This document shows positions 60,001 through 64,000 of a DNA stretch of 64,000 nucleotides, in pieces (position 1 is the first letter of the stretch; each line of letters begins with the position of its first letter). This DNA is from Siphonodentalium dalli (Eukaryota > Mollusca > Scaphopoda > Gadilida > Siphonodentaliidae). The stretch covers positions 7,713,784 through 7,777,783 of the forward strand of contig CP136066.1 of assembly GCA_032622095.1 (NCBI GenBank), written 5' to 3'. Below the pieces are notes generated by a model. The model worked only from the letters and a program-made list of their open reading frames with translations. It was not told the origin of the DNA and ran no database searches. The translations under genes were made by a program, and so were the position numbers.

Positions 60001-62203
60001 AATGCCACTCTGACTATCAGTAATATTAACATAACCATGGTTTCGATAAGTGATATCTTGTCAATGCCACTCTGACTATCAGTAATATTAACATAACCAT
60101 GCTTTCGATAAGTGATATATTGTCATTGCCACTCTGACTATCAGTAATATTAACATAACCGTGCTTTCGATAAGTGATATCTTGTCATTGCCACTCTGAC
60201 TATCAGTAATATTAACATAACCATGCTTTCGATAAGTGATATATTGTCATTGCCACTCTGACTAACAGTAATATTAACATAACCATGCTCTCGATAAGTG
60301 ATATATTGTCATTGCCACTCTGATTATCAGTAATATTAACATAACCATGCTTTCGTTAAGTGATATCTTGTCATTGCCACTCTGACTATCAGTAATATTA
60401 ACATAACCATGCTTTCGATAAGTGATATCTTGTCAATGCCACTCTGACTAACAGTAATATTAACATAACCATGCTTTCGATAAGTGATATCTTGTCACTG
60501 ACACTCTGACTATCAGTAATATTAACATAACCATGGTTTTGATAGTGATATATTGTCATTGCCACTCTGACTAACAGTAATATTAACATAACCATGGTTT
60601 CGATAAGTGATATATTGTCATTGCCACTCTGACTAACAGTAATATTAACATAACCATGCTTTCGATAAGTGATATCTTGTCAATGCCACTCTGACTATCA
60701 GTAATAATAACATAACCATGGTTTCGATATTATGATATCTTGTCAATGCCACTCTGACTAACAGTAATATTAACATAACCATGCTTTCGATAAGTGATAT
60801 CTTGTCAATGCCACTCTGACTATCAGTAATGTTAACATAACCATGCTTTCGATAAGTGATATATTGTCAATGCCACTCTGAATAACAGTAATATTAACAT
60901 AACCATGCTTTCGATAAGTGATATCTTGTCAATGCCACTCTGACTATCAGTAATATTAACATAACCATGCATTTGATAAGTGATATATTGTCAATGCCAC
61001 TCTGACTAACAGTAATATTAACATAACCGTGATATCGATAAGTGATATATTGTCAATGCCACTCTGACTATCAGTAATATTAACATAACCATGCTTTCGA
61101 TAAGTGATATCTTGTAAATGCCACTCTGACTATCAGTAATATTAACATAACCATGCTTTTGATAAGTGATATATTGTCAATGCCACTCTGACTAACAGTA
61201 ATATTAACATAACCGTGATATCGATAAGTGATATATTGTCAATGCCACTCTGACTATCAGTAATATTAACATAACCGTGATATCGATAAGTGATATATTG
61301 TCAATGCCACTCTGACTATCAGTAATAATAACATGACCATGCTTTCGATAAGTGATATATTGACAATGCCACTCTGACTATCAGTAATATTAACATGACC
61401 ATGCTTTCGATAAGTGATATATTGTCAATGCCACTCTGACTATCAGTAATATTAACATAACCGTGATATCGATAAGTGATATATTGTCAATGCCACTCTG
61501 ACTATCAGTAATATTAACATAACCATGCTTTCGATAAGTGATATATTGTCATTGCCACTCTGACTAACAGTAATATTAACATAACCATGCTTTCGATAAG
61601 TGATATCTTGTCACTGCCACTCTGACTATCAGTAATATTAACATAACCATGCTTTCGATAAGTGATATCTTGTCATTGCCACTCTGACTAACAGTAATAT
61701 TAACATAACCGTGATATCGATAAGTGATATCTTGTCACTGCCACTCTGACTATCAGTAATATTAACATAACCATGCTTTCGATAAGTGATATATTGACAA
61801 TGCCACTCTGACTATCAGTAATATTAACATAACCATGCTTTCGATAAGTGATATATTGTCATTGCCACTCTGATTATCAGTAATATTAACATAACCATGG
61901 TTACGATAAGTGATATATTGTCATTGCCACTCTGATTATCAGTAATATTAACATAACCATGCTTTCGATAAGTGATATATTGTCATTGCCACTCTGATTA
62001 TCAGTAATATTAACATAACCATGGTTACGATAAGTGATATATTGTCATTGCCACTCTGACTATCAGTAATGTTAACATAACCATGCTTTCGATAAGTGAT
62101 ATCTTGTCGTTGCCAATCTGACTAACAGTAATATTAACATAACCATGCTTTCGATAGTAATATCTTGTCATTGCCACTCTGACTATCAGTAATATTAACA
62201 TAA
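45091..62203. repeat. 62-bp satellite array, about 276 monomers, with nested higher-order repeats
   Basis: The unit GATATCTTGTCAATGCCACT, then CTGACTATCAGTAATATTAA and CATAACCATGCTTTCGATAAGT, is 62 bp, with a few 61- and 64-bp variants. Monomer types differ at CTATC/CTAAC, ATGCTTTCG/ATGGTTACG/GTGATATCG and CAATGCC/CATTGCC/CACTGAC. Blocks of variants recur at offsets of 805 bp (45146 to 45951), 3285 bp (for example 48510 to 51795) and 7251 bp (45951 to 53202, 47767 to 55018). Repeated 60-65-codon minus-strand frames are products of the repeat. The array lies upstream of the lectin exon and may be intronic. Confidence 0.95.
45951..60410. repeat. Two tandem copies of a 7251-bp higher-order repeat
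   Basis: The marker AATAATATTAAGATAACC occurs at 45951 and 53202. Every distinctive variant checked between them recurs 7251 bp later (46279/53530, 47767/55018, 48510/55761, 50059/57310, 51795/59046). The unit is 117 monomers less 3 bp. The copies look almost identical; one clear private change is CAATACC near 58516 against CAATGCC near 51265. Similarity at this offset stops near 60410. Confidence 0.9.
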
Positions 62204-62784
62204 CTGTTTGAACTTCTGTTTTGCATTGCTTTATATAGCTTCCAATTTTGAAGCTATGTTAGGTAATGTAAGCAGACCAATAGTTTTGGTCTAAATAGAC
62301 TAGTGCTATGTATTTGTGTAAAAATGGTAAACATTAATCAGTAATACACCTTTATATTGATTGTATTTTGCCTAATCAGTGCTAAATACGGATAACTGTT
62401 TGAACTTATGTTTTGCATTGCTTTATATAGCTTCAAACTTTGAAGCTATGTAAAGTAGTGTAAGACAGACCAATATTTTTTGGAATAAACAGACTATAGT
62501 GCTGTATATTTGTCTAAAAATGGTAAACATTAATCTGTAATACACGTTTATATTGATTGTATTTTGCCTAATCAGTGCTAAATACTGGTAACTGTTTGAA
62601 CTTCTGTTTTACATTACTTTACATAGCTTCAAACTTTGAGGCTATATAAAGTAATGAAAAACAGACCAATATATTTGGAATATATAGACTCAATTCCACA
62701 CAGTTTTCAAACATTCACTTGATATATACATTCTTTTATGTTTGCTTATGCTTTCTCAATATGTGTTTAAGTAAATTTAATAAT
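62201..62784. repeat. Three ~194-bp tandem repeats with a long hairpin, at the satellite border
   Basis: TAACTGTTTGAACTT begins at 62201, 62393 and 62589 (spacing 192 and 196). Each unit carries an imperfect palindrome around ATAGCTTCAAACTTTGAAGC. In the third unit the arms extend to about 22 bp each side (62612-62656, CATTACTTTACATAGCTTC and its near-inverse). The first TAAC is shared with the last 62-bp monomer, so the border is a junction inside repeat sequence. Confidence 0.85.
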
Positions 62785-64000
62785 TGGTAATTTATATTGC
62801 ATATATCTAAATCATTGTTGGAAACAGTATAAGTGGTGCCATTTTATGAGTCTCTACAACACATTTATGTCGAATGTATTATTCAGAATGTACATACTAA
62901 AAGTACTAAAATTGTACACACGTACCACATATCTCTAATTGATTGGTGGTACATAATTGTTTGAAAATGTTAAACATTCAATATGTGGGACAAAGTAGAC
63001 TTTTTGTTTGAACCACACACAGTTCAAATTTCAACTTGATAAGTACATCAGAAAATGGCCATGAACTCCTCACAAATTATTTCAAATTAAATCAATAAAT
63101 AATTATCACATCCCTGCTTAAATACGTATCTAGTAACAAAGATCACATCTAGTTTAACCAAGCGCTAAAGTCAACTGGTATGTTACAAACTTTGAATCAC
63201 TATCTGAATAAATATCATAAAGCGAACGGAATTGTTATACTGCGAACAGCGTCGAAAATTATGAAGAAAACTCACCATACACATTATTAATCCAACCTTC
63301 CAACTCTCAATTTTGTGCATGTACATTTATATCTTGCTTTCCACGAGCGTACAATTCTCAATCGTTCCCCTTCCCGAAATACTATAACCCGGCAGTTGAC
63401 CCACTGACCAGAACACTAACAAGAGAGATTGATACGATCGTGTTCCCGGCGTTCACAACAGGCCGAATTATTCAAAGCAATAAACGAGACAATTCATAGA
63501 CCGTCGCTGTGCCCGCACAGTTCATGTCCCGATCGACGCTCGATTTGTATCGGTCAACGGTAATCCGCTAATAATTCCGCACAATATTCACGAGTTTGAG
63601 CTAGATGTATATCGCGTACATGTAACATGCCAACGCTCTTTGATGCAGTCATTTGGCACATTCAAATACACACATTACATGAACCTAAATCAAATATGTG
63701 TCTCTGTAGCTTGGATGAATTGCTAAAGGCATACACTCCAAATTTGTACATTAGTTATAGATTTATGCAGACTTTTGTAATTTCCATTATAAAATGGATA
63801 ACTTTACATACTTAATGTTATTTTCTCTCTTTTTTTGGTCTAAATCTCACACATCTTATCTGAAACATTCATGTAAACATATATGCTTCACTACCCGTCG
63901 GTCAAAGTTCTTGAGCAGCCTACATCATCTATGTTTTCCTGTTAGCCTATCATGCGCCTTACTGACTTTCTGTACAACTAGTCATGGGAGTTAGCGTGGC
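62785..64000. other. Unique-looking end of window, no gene recognised
   Basis: AT-rich, with only short frames (62 and 66 codons on plus). No recognisable domain and no first-half CTLD exon on the minus strand. Missing lectin exons, if they exist, lie further right. Confidence 0.4.

Noticed and set aside
45277-60595. Repeated 60-65-codon minus-strand frames as a multigene family
   Set aside because: All are the same phase of the 62-bp satellite, and each is closed by the length of the repeat. Their spacing only reports the higher-order repeat.
427-62203. CRISPR array for any of the 31-, 62- or 68-bp repeats
   Set aside because: The repeats are contiguous, with no unique spacers between them, and the setting is eukaryotic.

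Overview
The window is metazoan genomic DNA: AT-rich, intron-containing and made almost entirely of repeats. Nothing points to bacteria or phage (no operons, ribosome binding sites or dense coding). The one convincing gene fragment is a C-type lectin half-domain spliced in phase to a PAN/Apple-like exon. With the PHD-finger CR1-type LINE, a MULE with a zinc-finger N-terminus and tandem non-autonomous Helitrons, this suggests a marine invertebrate, probably a mollusc or other lophotrochozoan. That placement is inference.

Layout. 1-426: degenerate ~150-bp repeats. 427-6342: 68-bp satellite with higher-order repeats of 1223 and 2325 bp. 6343-7788: no recognised content. 7789-10301: Helitron-like element of family 2, minus strand. 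10302-11950: mostly unannotated, with a small foldback. 11950-16790: decayed LINE, minus strand (ORF1 with PHD finger and coiled coil; ORF2 with endonuclease and reverse transcriptase). 16800-17945: 31-bp satellite. 17977-18549: remnant exons of an unrecognised gene, one duplicated. 18550-19877: internally deleted MULE with a perfect 9-bp target duplication, inserted just before the stop codon of that gene. 19908-20006: tetranucleotide repeat. 21112-38575: eight head-to-tail copies of family-1 non-autonomous Helitrons on the minus strand. Nested in them are a 3.7-kb TIR element (26362-30076, itself holding a hAT-like element) and a dimeric family-2 Helitron (30485-36102) whose first unit has one segment exactly inverted. 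37867-40200: large inverted duplication centred in a (TA)24 tract.

41239-44705: two minus-strand exons of the lectin/PAN gene, with an intron holding a dispersed repeat, a 30-bp minisatellite (about 35 copies) and a foldback. 45091-62203: 17-kb array of 62-bp monomers with nested 805, 3285 and 7251-bp repeats; it lies upstream of the surviving lectin exon and may sit in an intron. 62201-62784: three ~194-bp repeats with a hairpin. 62785-64000: nothing recognised.

No intact gene is complete in the window and no RNA gene was found. The main interest is structural: the order of nested transposition events can be read from exact junctions, and several local inversions and duplications have clear breakpoints. 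All homology calls were made by eye, without database searches.
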